Assembly: GCA_045540815.1 (NCBI GenBank)
Contig: JAZQHY010000040.1
Location: 1 to 64,000 of the forward strand
Origin: JAZQHR01 sp045540815
Lineage (GTDB): Bacteria; Bacillota; Clostridia; UMGS1810
Direction of reading: 5' to 3'
Length of the DNA stretch: 64,000 bases
The notes beneath the pieces are model-generated. The model was not told where the DNA came from, searched no databases, and saw nothing but the letters and a program-made list of their open reading frames with translations. The stretch's first letter is position 1; each line of letters starts with the position of its first letter. Below are positions 51,492 to 59,311 of this stretch, one piece after another. Made by a program: the position numbers and the translations under genes.

Positions 51492-52565
51492 ATGAGAACA
51501 AAGAAAATGCTTTTTAAAGCAGCAGTATGTCTAATGGCTGTTGTAATAATGATGTTTTCTACAGTTTCAGCTCTAGCTGCTGCAGATTACTACACAACTA
51601 CAACATACAATTTGTCTACTGGTGAAGTAACTGTTAAAACTACTGTAACTAATGTTGCAGCAAACGACGAAATTGCTTACATAGCATACACAGGTGGAAA
51701 TCCTGAAGATGATGATGCTATCTTCTACATCGACCAGATAACTGCAGAAGAAGGCAATAATGTAATTGAATACACTGCACCTGCAGAGAAAATTGCTGAT
51801 GACACTCATGTTATGCTAGTTGGTACTACAGCTGGTAAGCTTTCTGAGGATCAGACTGATGCTATTAAATTTGGTACAGACTATACTCTTACTGTTGTTG
51901 CAACAAACGGTAAAGTTGCTTTAGCAGATGCTGCTGATGCTGCAAACAAAACTGAAGTTGACAATAAGACTGCAGAAATTAAAGTTGGTAATGGTAACGA
52001 AATCATATATCAGTTAACAGCTGCAGAAGGTTTCGACGATACAAACCCTGTTGTTACTTTAGTTGATGGTCAGGGCGCAGCAATCGCTCACGAAAACAAA
52101 ACTTTTAAAGTGACTGGCGATGCTACTCTTACTGTAACATTCAGCAAAACTGAAACAAAGACTGAAGCAGTTGAAGAAGAAGAAGTAAATGATGCTGAAA
52201 AAGAACTAGTAGATGTTACAACAAATACAAATGTTAATACAGGTGAAGTTGTTGAAACAAAAGCTATCACTAAATTTGGTACTATGACTATTGGTGATAC
52301 AGCATGTGCTGCATATGGTATTGAACTAAGTGACACAGCTGACTTTGCTAATAAAGAAGTGTTCAATGGTCTTGGTACTTGGGCTGACCTAACAGATAAA
52401 AATGGTAGATTCGCTATCGTAATCGAAGGTACTCCAGAAGAATTTGAAAATGTAACCTATTATATAAGAACATTTGTTACAGTTGGTGACAATACAACAT
52501 ACGGTAAAGTTTTTGAGTATGTAAATGGTGTTGGTGAAATATACACAGCTCCGGCTGCTAACTAA
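51492..52565 (+). CDS. Secreted Thr-rich acidic protein, unknown
   Basis: A 357-residue exported protein: signal peptide (about 1-30, MRTKKMLFKAAVCLMAVVIMM..., cleavage near ALAAAD), then an acidic, Thr/Val/Asn-rich beta-like region. The mature start has YNLSTGEVTVKTTVTNVAANDEIAYIAY, and a later segment has a similar NTNVNTGEVVETK start, suggesting two related domains (about 32-130 and 245-350), joined by a Glu-rich linker (TKTEAVEEEEV). No enzyme motif or LPXTG sorting signal. Codon choice (many ACT, GCT) and the perfect promoter suggest high expression. It is probably a surface or matrix protein; the short peptide gene follows 42 nt later. Confidence 0.75.
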   Translation: MRTKKMLFKAAVCLMAVVIMMFSTVSALAAADYYTTTTYNLSTGEVTVKTTVTNVAANDEIAYIAYTGGNPEDDDAIFYIDQITAEEGNNVIEYTAPAEKIADDTHVMLVGTTAGKLSEDQTDAIKFGTDYTLTVVATNGKVALADAADAANKTEVDNKTAEIKVGNGNEIIYQLTAAEGFDDTNPVVTLVDGQGAAIAHENKTFKVTGDATLTVTFSKTETKTEAVEEEEVNDAEKELVDVTTNTNVNTGEVVETKAITKFGTMTIGDTACAAYGIELSDTADFANKEVFNGLGTWADLTDKNGRFAIVIEGTPEEFENVTYYIRTFVTVGDNTTYGKVFEYVNGVGEIYTAPAAN

Positions 52566-52607
52566 TAGTAATTATTTTATAGATAATATAATAGGAGGAT
52601 GATTTCG

Positions 52608-52811
52608 ATGAAAAAATTATATGAAGTTCCAGCAATGGAAATCGTTAGATTAGATGCTTCTGAAAATATAGCTAAGTTACCTTCTGCAGGTACTGGCGAA
52701 GGTTCTACATCAACAAGCACTACTGGTTCAGCAGTAACAACTACTGTTAGAACAAAAAGCTTAATGGCTGAAATACTTGGTGCTGCATCATCTAACAACG
52801 TAGATGCTTAA
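52608..52811 (+). CDS. Short Ser/Thr-rich peptide, candidate precursor of an exported or modified peptide
   Basis: A 67-residue peptide. The N-terminal third (KKLYEVPAMEIVRLDASENI) resembles leader sequences of small peptides widespread in Clostridia. The central part is low-complexity Gly/Ser/Thr (GTGEGSTSTSTTGS), and the C-terminus is KSLMAEILGAASSNNVDA. It has no signal peptide and no Cys. The AGGAGG site selects the ATG at 52608 over the earlier 52599. It sits between the ABC exporter and an HPr-kinase-like gene, and shares the strong promoter at 51419. Its role as a PqqD-bound precursor is an inference. Confidence 0.6.
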   Translation: MKKLYEVPAMEIVRLDASENIAKLPSAGTGEGSTSTSTTGSAVTTTVRTKSLMAEILGAASSNNVDA

Positions 52812-52839
52812 TCATTAATTAAGATATTTAAAGGTTGAT

Positions 52840-52874
52840 ACATATTTGTATCAACCTTTTTTATTTTTAATATT
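52840..52874 (+). terminator. Terminator after the short peptide gene
   Basis: AAAGGTTGATACA (52840-52852) / TGTATCAACCTTT with a T run. Confidence 0.93.
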
Positions 52875-52992
52875 TAAGGCGAGTAAATAAAGTAGCTGTG
52901 GAAGACACAGATAAAGTATTGCCAGTTTTACTGCATTTGGAAAATATTATTTTGATAAAATCAACAAAAACTATGGATTTTTATTTTTGTTG

Positions 52993-53001
52993 TGGTATAA
53001 T
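52993..53001 (+). promoter_or_regulatory. Extended -10 promoter of the HPr-kinase-like gene
   Basis: TGGTATAAT (52993-53001) lies 34 nt before the start; the -35 at 17 nt is poor. The 120 nt between terminator and promoter hold nothing recognised. Confidence 0.65.
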
Positions 53002-53034
53002 AGAAATATATATTATTTGAATAACGAGGAAAGT

Positions 53035-53898
53035 ATGGGATATTATAAAATCGCAGATATAGTATTTGAAATTAAAAATATAAATTACAATTTTTTTCAT
53101 AAACGAATGAAAGCATATAAGCTTTGTGATACTCCGACTAATGTTGATGTGGTTGTTTCATATGAAGAGCGTGATAATATCGAAGTTACGCATGAAAGGG
53201 CAATTGCACTAAAAAACAATCGCTATTGGGTTTATGAAAATGACGAATACATATTATATGATTATTATGATGAATTTAAAAAAACATATAGCTATATAAA
53301 GGCAAATGGTAATTGGAGCGTAGTTGAATGTGTTATAAGTGACGCGACAAATGAATTTGATGTTCCAAATGATGTAAGGAGCTTTAACATACTTTCGTTG
53401 GTTATGCAAAATGTAATACTATTTCGTAATGGTATAGTGCTTCACTCCTCTGCCATAGCATATAAGAATCAAGGCATAGCTTTTTTTGCCCCGTCAGGAA
53501 CGGGAAAATCAACACATACACGACTTTGGAAAACATATTACGATGATGTTGAAATAATAAATGACGATTCTCCCGCTGTAAGGATTATAGATGGGAAATA
53601 TCTTATGTATGGCACTCCGTGGAGTGGCAAAACGGATATAAATATAAATAAAAGTGTTGAGCTTAGCGCAATAGTATTTTTAAGGCAAGCGCACGAAAAC
53701 TCCATAAGAAAAGTAAACAACACAATAGAGGCATTACAGGTTATACTACCCGAGATATATAAGCCAGCATTTGAAGATATGGCGGATTTAAATATGAATA
53801 TGCTTGATAAGCTTATAAAAAATATTCCAATGTATGTAATGTACTGCAATATTTCAAGAGAAGCTGTAGATACAGTAAAAAATGAAATTATAAAATAA
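53035..53898 (+). CDS. HPr kinase/PEPCK-like P-loop protein
   Basis: A 287-residue protein with the HprK/PEPCK-type fold seen in RiPP-associated kinases. The N-terminal 130 residues form a variable domain; the P-loop is FFAPSGTGKSTHTRLW (about 150-165), followed by IINDDSPAVR (catalytic Asp pair, about 178) and GTPWSGKTDININKSVELSAIVFL. Relatives in lasso peptide clusters phosphorylate the peptide at Ser. Here it may modify the short peptide or act on surface proteins; the substrate is unknown. ATG 53035 has a CGAGGAAAG site. It precedes the SLH protein gene by 41 nt. Confidence 0.8.
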   Translation: MGYYKIADIVFEIKNINYNFFHKRMKAYKLCDTPTNVDVVVSYEERDNIEVTHERAIALKNNRYWVYENDEYILYDYYDEFKKTYSYIKANGNWSVVECVISDATNEFDVPNDVRSFNILSLVMQNVILFRNGIVLHSSAIAYKNQGIAFFAPSGTGKSTHTRLWKTYYDDVEIINDDSPAVRIIDGKYLMYGTPWSGKTDININKSVELSAIVFLRQAHENSIRKVNNTIEALQVILPEIYKPAFEDMADLNMNMLDKLIKNIPMYVMYCNISREAVDTVKNEIIK

Positions 53899-53939
53899 TA
53901 TAAAAATTAATAATATAAATTTGAAGGGGGAACCTACGA

Positions 53940-55589
53940 ATGAAAAAAATTATAAAACAAAGTGTAGTGTGGGGCATTATCGTCTCTTTAGTGCTTACAG
54001 GACAGATGATGGTATATGCACAGAAAACATTTACCGACCTTACAAGCAGCCATTGGGCATATGCATCAATAAACACGTTGGTAAATGACGGAACAATAAA
54101 TGGTTACCAGGATGGCACTTTCAGACCCGAGGGGACTGTTACCAGAGCGGAATTCGTTAAAATGATAGGCAACGGTTCGACAATGAGAGCTCAGAGATAT
54201 TTTGACGTTGATGAAACTCATTGGGCATACAGCTACATAATGACATCAGGTATGAAGGAAGATGGTTCAAACCGATTTTTCCCAGACAGACCTATCACCA
54301 GAGGCGAGGTAGTAGAGCTTTTGTGGAAACGAGGCGGCTCATTAAAAAACACAGTCGCACCATCGGTTGTTACAGACCAGTATAAAGATAATACTGATGC
54401 TATCGCATGGGCATATACATATGGACTAATGCAGGGCGATAATGGTATAGACTTAAGAACAAGTGACACACTTACAAGAGCAGAAGCAACTGCACTAATT
54501 GTACGTGCTAGAGCAATAACAGTAAATTCACCAAAGAGCGATATAGTAAATACTGTTCAAGACGAACTTTTAAAAACTGTATTTGAAAGTGTAAATATAT
54601 TTGAAACAAAAGAGTATGTACCTGAAAAGACTGTAACAAACGGCGAATTTGCCAGAGCAGCTGTAAGATTGGCAACAGGCGAACGTATGCTTACCTATAA
54701 AGGTTATTCAGCAGTTGAAGAATTTGATCATAAATATGCAAAAGATATATATGCTATCGGTACAGCGTGTCTTGGCGAGGACACTATAAACGCAGATTTT
54801 GCAGATAAGAAAACTACAGTTCAGGATGGCGTTGCTATGCTTGTGCATGCAGCAATAAAAAATTCTGCTTACCCTGTAGCATATGGTTCAAAAAACAGCT
54901 ATTATTCAGACATAAAAGGAAAACTATCTGATAAAGCAAACGAATATCTTACATATGCGTATAAAAATGGCATAAAACTTTATGCAAATGATAGAATTGA
55001 TGCATCAAGAGAAATTACACATAAAGATATTGCCTGTGTGCTATTACAGCTTGATAAGAAAATAGGTCTTATCAGATCAAAAACAACTACTGAGAATAGT
55101 GCATACAGTGCAGACAAAATAAGAACAGACCTTGGTTCATATCCAGCAAATGCATCTGAATATGTGTATATCTTGGAGGACGTTCCAAACCTTGCTTATA
55201 CAACCGAGCTTACTGCGTATGGAGATGTTAAATCTGATCGTAGTGCAGTGTTTGCTTTGGCAAATGAATATAGCTATATATTTGAATCCACTTTAAAAAG
55301 CTATAGATATTTATGTAAGAAAAACGGTGCAGATGTAAAATTCACTTACTATCCTTCACTTGTTTATGATAATGGCAATGGTTATACAATGCGTGTAAAA
55401 TGTGAGATTATCGGCGAACCTATGAGTGTTTATATGCAGGATATGTTCGAGGGTGAATATGGTGATAACTACAAAGTATATAAGGGTATGACATTCTTTA
55501 TGGATATAGTAACAGGCGGTCCGGTTACAGATATAGTTATCGATACCGATAAAGTAGAAGTAGATAAGATGGTTGCTATCATAAAATAA
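53940..55589 (+). CDS. S-layer homology (SLH) domain protein
   Basis: A 549-residue exported protein: signal peptide (about 1-29, cleavage near MVYAQK), then SLH repeats (about 30-200) with the hallmark FTDLTSSHWAYASINTLVNDGTINGYQDGTFRPEGTVTRAEFVKMI. Degenerate SLH-like segments continue (ATGERM..., about 250-390, including DRIDASREITHKDIACVL). The C-terminal part (about 400-549) is unknown. SLH repeats bind pyruvylated wall polymers, so the protein is held at the cell surface. Together with the ABC and HprK-like genes it suggests an envelope-related cluster. Confidence 0.88.
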   Translation: MKKIIKQSVVWGIIVSLVLTGQMMVYAQKTFTDLTSSHWAYASINTLVNDGTINGYQDGTFRPEGTVTRAEFVKMIGNGSTMRAQRYFDVDETHWAYSYIMTSGMKEDGSNRFFPDRPITRGEVVELLWKRGGSLKNTVAPSVVTDQYKDNTDAIAWAYTYGLMQGDNGIDLRTSDTLTRAEATALIVRARAITVNSPKSDIVNTVQDELLKTVFESVNIFETKEYVPEKTVTNGEFARAAVRLATGERMLTYKGYSAVEEFDHKYAKDIYAIGTACLGEDTINADFADKKTTVQDGVAMLVHAAIKNSAYPVAYGSKNSYYSDIKGKLSDKANEYLTYAYKNGIKLYANDRIDASREITHKDIACVLLQLDKKIGLIRSKTTTENSAYSADKIRTDLGSYPANASEYVYILEDVPNLAYTTELTAYGDVKSDRSAVFALANEYSYIFESTLKSYRYLCKKNGADVKFTYYPSLVYDNGNGYTMRVKCEIIGEPMSVYMQDMFEGEYGDNYKVYKGMTFFMDIVTGGPVTDIVIDTDKVEVDKMVAIIK

Positions 55590-55598
55590 TATTAAATC

Positions 55599-55632
55599 AA
55601 AAAAAGACTTCCTTTGTGGAAGTCTTTTTATT
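55599..55632. terminator. Bidirectional terminator between the SLH gene and uppP
   Basis: AAAAAGACTTCC / GGAAGTCTTTTT hairpin (55601-55612 and 55618-55629) with T run on the + strand and A run on the other side. Confidence 0.9.
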
Positions 55633-55678
55633 GTATTCTCACGTGTCTTAAGGGAGGGGTTAAAATCGATAATTTACA

Positions 55679-56494
55679 TTATCTAATAAAACTAAAATAC
55701 AATAATACTATTATACCTAGCACTATTCTATAGTAACCAAATGATTTGAAATCGTGTTTTTTAACAAATTCCATAAGGAACTTTATACACATCATTGATA
55801 CAACGTACGCAACCGCCATACCTGTTAATAGGATTATGATATTGTCACCGGTCATAAGGTCAAGATTACTTATTATCTTTAAAAAACTTACCCCAACCAT
55901 AACAGGTATTGCAAGGAAGAATGAAAACTCTGCCGCGACTCCTCTTGAACATCCAAGTATTATCGCACCAAGTATTGTAGCACCCGAACGAGATGTGCCA
56001 GGAATGATAGAAAGCACCTGAAATAGACCGATTAAAAGTGCGGTTTTGTAGGACATATCCGCTAAATCATTTACAAGCGGATTTTTCTTTCTGTTTTCTA
56101 TAACTATAAAAAGTATGCCGTAGATTATAAGTGTTGCCGCTACTACAAATGGAGTTTCAAACTTTTCCATAATAGGGTCTAAAATCAGCCCGAATACCGC
56201 CGCCGGAAGACAGGCAACTATAACTTTAAACCACATATTCCACGTAGATTTTTTCTCGCTTGCCGACTTTGACGGCGAAAGCGGATTGAGTTTTTTGAAG
56301 AAAAGCGTAACTACTGCAAGTATCGCACCTAGCTGTATAACATATATGTACAGGTCACTCGCTGTAAATTCATTGTAATTGTTTAAAAATGAATTTACCA
56401 GTATCATATGACCTGTGCTTGATATTGGTAGCCACTCAGTGATTCCTTCTACTATACCCAGCAAAATGGATTTTAGCATTTCAATAAATAGCAT
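55679..56494 (-). CDS. uppP: Undecaprenyl-diphosphatase UppP (BacA)
   Basis: A 271-residue membrane phosphatase with about eight hydrophobic segments. The family motifs are GIVEGITEWLPISSTGHMIL (about 13-32, with catalytic Glu) and PGTSRSGATILG (about 162-173). It recycles undecaprenyl pyrophosphate to the lipid carrier of wall synthesis and can give bacitracin tolerance. It follows dus after 10 nt on the minus strand. Confidence 0.95.
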   Translation of the reverse strand: MLFIEMLKSILLGIVEGITEWLPISSTGHMILVNSFLNNYNEFTASDLYIYVIQLGAILAVVTLFFKKLNPLSPSKSASEKKSTWNMWFKVIVACLPAAVFGLILDPIMEKFETPFVVAATLIIYGILFIVIENRKKNPLVNDLADMSYKTALLIGLFQVLSIIPGTSRSGATILGAIILGCSRGVAAEFSFFLAIPVMVGVSFLKIISNLDLMTGDNIIILLTGMAVAYVVSMMCIKFLMEFVKKHDFKSFGYYRIVLGIIVLLYFSFIR

Positions 56495-56504
56495 AAATTC
56501 TACC

Positions 56505-57470
56505 TCATTTCAAAGTGTTTTTATATTCATATAATGTTTCCTTCAGTATGCTTAAATCAGTTATCAGATTAACAGTGTTTCTAAGCTTTGTAGCATTTTT
56601 TAGTCCTTTTGTGTACCAAGCGATGTGCTTTCGTGCCTCACGTATGCCTATGTGCTCGCCTTTTAACTTTATAAGTAAATCAATATGTTCGTTTAACGTA
56701 TCCATTCTTTCGCAAGGACTAGGCTCATATAGTGCATTTCCATATTCAATATATTCAAGCACCTGTTTAAATATAAACGGATTTCCTTCTGCACCTCTTG
56801 CTATCATTACCGCATCACAGCCTGTGTGGTCAAACATATCCATTGCGTCTTTTGCGGTGAAAATGTCACCATTTCCTATAACAGGTATTGATACCGCCTT
56901 TTTTACATCGCGTATGATGTCCCAGTCGGAATGTCCCGAATAATACATTTCACGCGTTCTTGGGTGAATGGTAATAGCCGATGCACCATTGTCTTCTATA
57001 ACTTTCGCAATCTCGCAAACGTCAATGTGGTCTTTGCCGTAACCAGAACGAATCTTGCAGGTAACAGGCACGTCCACCGCGTTTGAAACCGCCTTTACTA
57101 TCTTGCCAATGTTTTCGGGGTCTTTTAAAAGTGCACTTCCGTCACCATTGTTAAATACCTTCGGCGCAGGGCAACCCATATTAATGTCGAGAATTTTTCC
57201 AACACCATTAAGCGCCCTGTTTGCCGTACTTGCCATAATTTCAGCATCACTACCGAAAATCTGCACCGCAAGAGGAGCCTCCGCCTCGTCTGATACAAGT
57301 AGCTCAAAAGTCTTTTTGTCACCATAGTGAATCGCTTTTGAACTTACCATTTCACTGTATACCAGACCAGCACCAAACTTTTTGCATATAAGCCTGAACG
57401 GAAGGTCGGTTACGCCCGCCATTGGTGCTAAAAATATATTGTTGTCTAAAGTTATATTTCCTATTTTCAT
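56505..57470 (-). CDS. dusB: tRNA-dihydrouridine synthase (Dus)
   Basis: A 321-residue FMN enzyme reducing uridines in tRNA D-loops. Motifs are FLAPMAGVTDLPFRLICKKFG (about 14-34), DINMGCPAPKVFNNGDGSALLKDP (about 96-119, with the catalytic Cys), CKIRSGYGKDH (about 138), IHPRTREMYYSG (about 167) and NGDIFTAKDAMDMF (about 198). It belongs to the DusB group typical of Firmicutes. It is co-transcribed with uppP. Confidence 0.93.
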   Translation of the reverse strand: MKIGNITLDNNIFLAPMAGVTDLPFRLICKKFGAGLVYSEMVSSKAIHYGDKKTFELLVSDEAEAPLAVQIFGSDAEIMASTANRALNGVGKILDINMGCPAPKVFNNGDGSALLKDPENIGKIVKAVSNAVDVPVTCKIRSGYGKDHIDVCEIAKVIEDNGASAITIHPRTREMYYSGHSDWDIIRDVKKAVSIPVIGNGDIFTAKDAMDMFDHTGCDAVMIARGAEGNPFIFKQVLEYIEYGNALYEPSPCERMDTLNEHIDLLIKLKGEHIGIREARKHIAWYTKGLKNATKLRNTVNLITDLSILKETLYEYKNTLK

Positions 57471-57592
57471 AATGTTCTCCGTTTCTATTTATTTATTTTA
57501 TCATAGAATAAATAAATTGGCAATAAAAAGCCTTGCGAAATACATACGCAAGGGAAATATTATTCATATGATATCTGTATCGATTATTTGGT

Positions 57593-57692
57593 TTGGGGAC
57601 CGGGGTATCCCCGGCCGGTAGGGGTCCGGGGCGAATCGGAACGCCCCGGGGTTTTTGGACTTTTGACCCCAAAAGTCCCCGCCGGAGGCAAA
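57593..57692. repeat. GC-rich palindromic repeat element
   Basis: A 100-nt stretch far richer in G+C than its AT-rich surroundings, made of three stems: CCGGGG/CCCCGG (57600-57605 and 57609-57614), CCGGGGCG/CGCCCCGG (57626-57633 and 57642-57649) and GGACTTTTG/CAAAAGTCC (57657-57665 and 57670-57678). Left of it is CCTTGCG/CGCAAGG (57532-57551). It lies in the 255-nt gap between divergent-looking minus-strand transcription units and has no coding sense. It is most likely a dispersed intergenic repeat, possibly also a terminator for dpaB. Confidence 0.7.
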
Positions 57693-57725
57693 AGAAAATT
57701 ATAAAAATATTTTGTTATACAGCAA

Positions 57726-58310
57726 TCACCTTTCTATTATTACCGGTTGAATTTGCTTTTTTTCAAGAGCCATTTCAAGCGTAGGGAGTATCATAGTCAT
57801 ATCCGCGACAAGCGATGTCGGCTTTCCGCACGGGTCATCCTGACCAAACGGAACAAAAAATACGTTTTTGGCATTTATAAGCATCCCCCAGTTTTTGGCG
57901 CAAGCTCCAAGTCCGTCGTTGGTTGATATGGCAATTATAAGCGGATTATCATTTCGAAGATTTGCTTTTGCCGCCATGGTTACACACGTGTCGGTTATCG
58001 CGTTTGCTATCTTTGATACCGTGTTTCCTGTGCAAGGTGCTATGATAAGCGCATCAAGCAAATTTTTTGGTCCTATAGGCTCTGCGGTTTTGATGCTTGT
58101 TATTATATCCGAGCCTGTAATGTCCTTTACCTGTGATATAAAATCTTCTGCCTTTCCAAAACGTGTGTCGGTGGAAAAACTCATTTCAGACATAATGGGC
58201 AAAACTCTAGCACCCGTTTCGGCAAGCTTTTTGATTTCAGGCAAAACCTTTGAAAATGTACAGAATGACCCCGTAAGAGCAAAACCAATTGTATATTTTG
58301 ATAAATCCAT
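57726..58310 (-). CDS. dpaB: Dipicolinate synthase subunit B
   Basis: A 194-residue flavoprotein-like subunit (SpoVFB) with IGFALTGSFCTF at the start, IIAPCTGNTVSKIANAITDTCVTMAAKA (about 92-119) and a PFGQDDPCGKPTSLVADM end. With DpaA it makes dipicolinic acid from dihydrodipicolinate in the mother cell, for storage in the spore core. It starts 2 nt after dpaA with a GGGGGTG ribosome site. Confidence 0.93.
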   Translation of the reverse strand: MDLSKYTIGFALTGSFCTFSKVLPEIKKLAETGARVLPIMSEMSFSTDTRFGKAEDFISQVKDITGSDIITSIKTAEPIGPKNLLDALIIAPCTGNTVSKIANAITDTCVTMAAKANLRNDNPLIIAISTNDGLGACAKNWGMLINAKNVFFVPFGQDDPCGKPTSLVADMTMILPTLEMALEKKQIQPVIIER

Positions 58311-58312
58311 AG

Positions 58313-59185
58313 TTACACCCCCAGTTCGGATAAAATATTTTCAATAGTAACCTTAATCATATCTCCTGCAGTTTTTGGTGCTACCTTTCCAGGAAGAGAA
58401 AGCGCAGTTATCACCTTTATTCCCAGTATTTCTGCCATCTTTGTGTTTACGCCTCCGGGTGCTGATGCCAGGTCGATAATAAGCGAGTCTTTGCCTATCT
58501 TCGATAGTAAATCATACGATAATATCTCATACGGAATGGTGTTGAATATGATATCTTTACCTTTCACGGCATCTTTAAGCTCATCTAACCTGACCGCGTT
58601 GTAGCCGTACGCCTTTATCCAGGCTAAATCTGCGTATTTTCTCGCCTCCGCAAAAACTTCCGCTCCAAGCGATGCAAGCATATGCGAAAGTATTTTTCCT
58701 ATCCTGCCAAATCCAAGCACCAGACATTTTGACGAGTGGAGAGTTATAGGCATCTCACGCATTGCAATCTCTATCGCACCTTCGGCAGTTGGGATGGAGT
58801 TTAATACAGTCAGCTCCTCGCGTGTGAAATAGTCTATAATCTGAATGCTGTATACACTGCCAAGCTTAAAAATGTTTTCAGGTATCCTGCCTCCAATTAG
58901 TATTTGCTTAGGTGTCATACACTTAAACACCTCGTAGAAATATATATCGCCGTCATATAGCGGTGTATTAACCGTGACATTGTCGGTAGTTATAGGAAGT
59001 CCTGTTATGATTATGTCGGCGTTTTTAATGCCGTCATAAAGGTTTTCAGGCTTTTTTATTCGTGGATTAAATGAAATGTCAGCATTAAACCCGAAAGCCG
59101 ATACATCAAACCCAGAGGCAGAAAAGCTGTCTGCCATCTTCACTATTCGCATATCTCCGCCCAGCACCAAAAGTTTCTTTTCCAT
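58313..59185 (-). CDS. dpaA: Dipicolinate synthase subunit A
   Basis: A 290-residue NAD(P)-binding subunit (SpoVFA). An N-terminal domain (VLGGDMRIVKMADSFSASGFDVSAFGF) is followed by the Rossmann motif CLVLGFGRIGKILSHMLASLGAEV (about 153-176), IIFNTIPYEIL and IDLASAPGGVN. With DpaB it oxidises the lysine-pathway intermediate to dipicolinate. Possession of dpaAB supports true endospore formation. A sigma-K-like promoter is visible upstream. Confidence 0.93.
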   Translation of the reverse strand: MEKKLLVLGGDMRIVKMADSFSASGFDVSAFGFNADISFNPRIKKPENLYDGIKNADIIITGLPITTDNVTVNTPLYDGDIYFYEVFKCMTPKQILIGGRIPENIFKLGSVYSIQIIDYFTREELTVLNSIPTAEGAIEIAMREMPITLHSSKCLVLGFGRIGKILSHMLASLGAEVFAEARKYADLAWIKAYGYNAVRLDELKDAVKGKDIIFNTIPYEILSYDLLSKIGKDSLIIDLASAPGGVNTKMAEILGIKVITALSLPGKVAPKTAGDMIKVTIENILSELGV

Positions 59186-59214
59186 GCGCGAATGCCCCCT
59201 TACTTTTAATAATT

Positions 59215-59242
59215 TATATTATGAAAAAATAAAGCATAGTGT
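59215..59242 (-). promoter_or_regulatory. Possible sigma-K promoter of dpaAB
   Basis: On the minus strand CATAATATA (plus 59215-59223) matches CATANNNTA; an AC lies 15 or 17 nt upstream (plus 59239-59240 or 59241-59242). This agrees with mother-cell expression of dpaAB. Confidence 0.45.
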
Positions 59243-59250
59243 GAATTTTG

Positions 59251-59279
59251 TCATAAGAAAATCGGGCGCTACATATATA
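59251..59279 (+). promoter_or_regulatory. Possible sigma-E promoter of spoIVA
   Basis: TCATAA (59251-59256) and CATATATA (59272-59279), 15 nt apart, resemble the sigma-E boxes ATA and CATACANT. spoIVA is a known sigma-E gene. Confidence 0.4.
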
Positions 59280-59311
59280 TGTACAAACATAAATTTGCAG
59301 GGGGTTATTTT

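Noticed and set aside
57593..57784. Open frame across the GC-rich repeat on the + strand
   Set aside because: It runs through palindromic sequence and into the end of dpaB on the other strand, with no ribosome site and a low-complexity translation.
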